Assembly: GCF_042651965.1 (NCBI RefSeq)
Contig: NZ_JBHSDY010000007.1
Span: forward strand, 124,001 to 188,000
Reading direction: 5' to 3'
DNA: 64,000 nt
From: Castellaniella hirudinis
GTDB taxonomy: Bacteria > Pseudomonadota > Gammaproteobacteria > Burkholderiales > Burkholderiaceae_B
Part shown: one piece after another, positions 62,601 through 64,000 of the stretch
Layout: each line of letters starts with the position of its first letter
Position numbering within the stretch: the stretch's first letter is position 1
Position numbers and translations under genes: made by a program
Notes under the pieces: model-generated
Told to the model about the DNA's origin: nothing
Seen by the model: only the letters and a program-made list of their open reading frames with translations
The model's database searches: none

Positions 62601-63398
62601 CGCGCGCAGGGCGCGGCCGCGCCGGTGCCCATCGACATCCTGGGTTATTCGCGCGGGGCGGCCCTGGCCCGCGATTTTGCTAACCGCATCGCGCAGCACA
62701 CCCGCGACGGCTGGTTCTCCTACGACGATCCGCTGCGCGGGACCATCGGCCTGTGCGTGGACCTGCGCTTTCTGGGCCTGTTCGATACCGTGGCGCAGTT
62801 CGGGCTGCTGGGCGCGGCCAACGCGGGCTTCGACCTGGGCATCGCCGGCGCCTGGCACTGGGTGGCGCATGCCGTGGCCCTGCACGAACTGCGGACCCTG
62901 TTCCCTCTGGTCTCGGCGGCCGGGGACGCGGGCAACACGGTCGAAACGCCCTTCATCGGCGCACACGCCGACATTGGCGGCGGCCTGTTGCTGGACGACC
63001 GGCAGCAGCCCATTCCCGATGGCGACCTGTCGGACGTGGCCCTGAACTGGATGCGCTGGCAGGCCCTGGCCGCGCTGGTGCCGCTGGCGGACCTGGCCCC
63101 CGGCGACCGGACGGTGACGCACCCGCTGCTGCACGATGAACGCCACCCCGCCCTGCGGCTGCTGGAGGGCGACCGGGCGCTGCAGGATGCCGCCACGCAG
63201 GCGATCGGCCCGCAGGGCGCCGACCCGCGCCTGGGCGACGCACAGCGGCGGATCGTCGAGGCTTTCATCCGCCGCGCCGACGCCGCGGGCGGCGGTTCGG
63301 GGTCCGTCGCCGGCACCGTGGACATGGGAGCCTACGGCGCCTGGCTGGAGACCGAACGGGGCCTGTCCGGGATGGCCGCCCCGGCACGGCAGCCCTGA
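59664..63398 (+). CDS. Rhs/YD-repeat protein with C-terminal Tle1-like DUF2235 lipase domain
   Basis: A 1244-residue protein. Residues 1-34 look like a Sec signal peptide (hydrophobic LPRWLAGLPLTLVAW, AQA cleavage). A DUF6531-like segment (ANPIHLATGEKFLRESDL) follows at about 66-83, then YD/RHS repeats (YDAQGRLTRHD, YDALGRATRL) to about 880. The Rhs core closes with EPDPLG and HADPLGL (904-911). The tail is DUF2235: FDGT at 916-919, GYSRG at 994-998 with S996, D1041 in LFDTV, and H1101 in GAHADIGGG, which fit the Ser-Asp-His triad of Tle1-type phospholipases. GGAGG precedes the ATG at good spacing. No PAAR domain, VgrG or obvious immunity gene is adjacent. Confidence 0.92.
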   Translation: MPETLDSRRSLPRWLAGLPLTLVAWPMPAPAQAASALSCPAPQAQAPCGAGSPRGPAASAPDSGIANPIHLATGEKFLRESDLPEPISGAHPSFIRLYRSGSAEDGPLGRGWRSEYDIRLQPAPDGWRLDLPDGRRVHFDAQGLGAGPTDGRVRVPSPQGTQAVRAGDAGTPGASWQGIDGSRLIFDTQGRLRTITAPGRPDIVIDRHADGPLGGLIQTIQREDATLRLDYDPSGPRPRLRALDTPLGVFRYKHAAALLTTVQRPDGMRRHYHYEPGRQAGHGAAITGITLEAADGRRWRARSWIYDARGRVVQAIPGAPDAMAGRLDLDYLDGPHGAGTTRIHAANGATAVDTLARGGRTVLRAMRSSSCPGCPETIQRLGYDVRGRLSAVGDLRIRRTPDGGIRALAQARGGWPGLRLDYGPDGRLARWSSRLTGTTRLTHDAHGRLTSRHQANGGRLDIRRDTLGRPVGLRHTAPDAPPLEIGLRWRGDRPVRLTHPEETEYLEHDDHGRVTARAVRRPHPRGTLNYRERFAYDAQGRLTRHDLPEGGALHYAWSGTGRLGRLDWEAADGTRRTVIDSAPGLAGYRYGNGLRLRTAAGPDGRADTLVLSDGPRVLWGERRRHDARGRVARLSTLLATGSWRHQVLAHDAQDRLVGIQDDITRTWLAWDENGRLLARHDQPVPPSAATSTHAAPQSTMTRDPSGLPLAVDGRTLHYQAQGRLAEVREAGRTRVRYAHNARGQQIRRIQHSGETERYYLDNRLAAVWRRPASTALDTQTFGVTQRYLYAHEVPVGLLHTEADGRTRLYYVHADLLGAPVLVTDARRAVRWAADYDALGRATRLRGDLALPLRRPGQDEDPATGWHDNVFRTYLPDRGHYLEPDPLGPLPGLQALGYAAQQPLRHADPLGLILMAFDGTRYGPRNQGNVWKLAQAYEDGPAYYHAGPGNSYYTDWDAITAAGSRQILSNQWQSLMNALNRAQGAAAPVPIDILGYSRGAALARDFANRIAQHTRDGWFSYDDPLRGTIGLCVDLRFLGLFDTVAQFGLLGAANAGFDLGIAGAWHWVAHAVALHELRTLFPLVSAAGDAGNTVETPFIGAHADIGGGLLLDDRQQPIPDGDLSDVALNWMRWQALAALVPLADLAPGDRTVTHPLLHDERHPALRLLEGDRALQDAATQAIGPQGADPRLGDAQRRIVEAFIRRADAAGGGSGSVAGTVDMGAYGAWLETERGLSGMAAPARQP

Positions 63399-63439
63399 AA
63401 TCGGGCTATCATTTCAGGATATCCTCAGACACGGACACC

Positions 63440-64000
63440 ATGCTACCCGAGCAACATACCCGGCTCATCGCCCTCCTGCGCTCCGTCGTGGACACGCTGA
63501 TCCCCGAACAGACGCTGGACATCACCCTCGAACGCCCGAAGGTCGCCGCCCACGGCGACGTGGCCAGCAACGTCGCCATGCAGGCCGCCCGCGCGGCCCG
63601 CCGCAACCCGCGCGAACTGGCCCAGGCCATCGTGGAAGGCGTGCTGGCCCACCCGGACGCCGACGGCCTGATCGCCTCGGCCGAGGTCGCCGGCCCCGGC
63701 TTCATCAATTTCCGCCTGTCGGCCGCCGCCCACCAGGCCGTCCTGGACGCCATCCAGGCCCAGGGCGAACACTACGGCCACCGCCCCGCCAACGACGAGC
63801 GTGTGCTGGTGGAATTCGTCTCCGCCAACCCGACCGGCCCGCTGCACGTCGGCCACGCCCGCCAGGCGGCGCTGGGCGATTCCATCTGCCGCCTGTTCGC
63901 CACCCAGGGCGCCCAGGTCTCGCGCGAGTTCTACTACAACGACGCCGGCAACCAGATCCACAATCTGGCCATCAGCGTCCAGGCGCGCGCGCGCGGCATC
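63440..64000 (+). CDS. argS: Arginyl-tRNA synthetase, 5' part (cut by window end)
   Basis: The first 187 codons of ArgS, which charges tRNA-Arg. The N-terminal ADDITIVE domain starts MLPEQHTRLIALLRSVV, and the class I catalytic core has the HIGH-type motif HVGHARQAALGD in VEFVSANPTGPLHVGHA. The frame is open to the last base, so the gene continues past the window. It follows the Rhs gene by 41 nt with no visible terminator; co-transcription cannot be excluded. Confidence 0.95.
   Translation, partial: MLPEQHTRLIALLRSVVDTLIPEQTLDITLERPKVAAHGDVASNVAMQAARAARRNPRELAQAIVEGVLAHPDADGLIASAEVAGPGFINFRLSAAAHQAVLDAIQAQGEHYGHRPANDERVLVEFVSANPTGPLHVGHARQAALGDSICRLFATQGAQVSREFYYNDAGNQIHNLAISVQARARGI

Overview
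The window looks like a chromosomal segment of a high-GC betaproteobacterium, most likely Alcaligenaceae (Bordetella/Achromobacter/Castellaniella relatives). This is inferred from the petA-petB-petC-sspA-sspB block, the nif3/htrA and mscL neighbours, a bfd-bfr pair, an ESPR-type autotransporter and an unusually dense set of TRAP transporters. It carries 52 supported protein genes (argS is cut by the right edge), one candidate leader peptide and one tRNA. I saw no insertion sequence, prophage, CRISPR array or rRNA.

Layout. 1-3.7 kb: a TAXI-type TRAP transporter. 3.9-8.3 kb: tRNA-Thr, sspB, sspA and the cytochrome bc1 operon petABC. 8.3-11.7 kb: mscL, a DMT exporter, a NIF3-family protein and a membrane-anchored HtrA protease. 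11.7-16.3 kb: a phytase-like esterase, a PhoX phosphatase and a diheme cytochrome c peroxidase. 16.4-23.1 kb: a MocR regulator divergent from a DctPQM TRAP transporter, a DadA-like FAD oxidoreductase and an Asp/Glu racemase-family enzyme, probably an amino-acid (D-form) uptake and oxidation module. 23.1-26.9 kb: a translationally coupled ClC / cation-proton antiporter / ThpR operon. 27-30.6 kb: a second TAXI-TRAP system with DUF1850. 30.6-36.6 kb: a second DctPQM system with an SDR, an epimerase, a DUF4286-like protein and a GntR/FCD regulator. 36.7-37.6 kb: Fur-linked bfd and bfr. 37.7-42.8 kb: a small exported protein, prfC, rhlE and an AraC regulator. 42.8-46.6 kb: a large autotransporter with tandem ~21-residue repeats. 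46.9-53.5 kb: LemA and TPM proteins, the DUF3482/DUF2868 pair, rpoN and a small membrane protein. 53.6-57.1 kb: a Fur-box TonB receptor and a YkvI-like transporter. 57.1-59.6 kb: leuA behind a possible leucine leader, and a DUF1840 protein. 59.7-63.4 kb: a compact Rhs protein ending in a Tle1-like DUF2235 lipase. 63.4 kb to the end: argS.

The dominant theme is high-affinity uptake of organic anions: four complete TRAP systems lie within 36 kb, two of them with their own catabolic genes and regulators. Iron genes (bfd, bfr, TonB receptor) carry Fur-like operators. The most unusual signals are a leader ahead of leuA with four consecutive Leu codons and mutually exclusive RNA helices (one over the leuA ribosome binding site), the signal-peptide-bearing Rhs-lipase without VgrG, PAAR or immunity neighbours, a probably leaderless bfd promoter, a 14-bp inverted repeat over the peroxidase ribosome binding site, and a perfect 31-bp palindrome after bfr.
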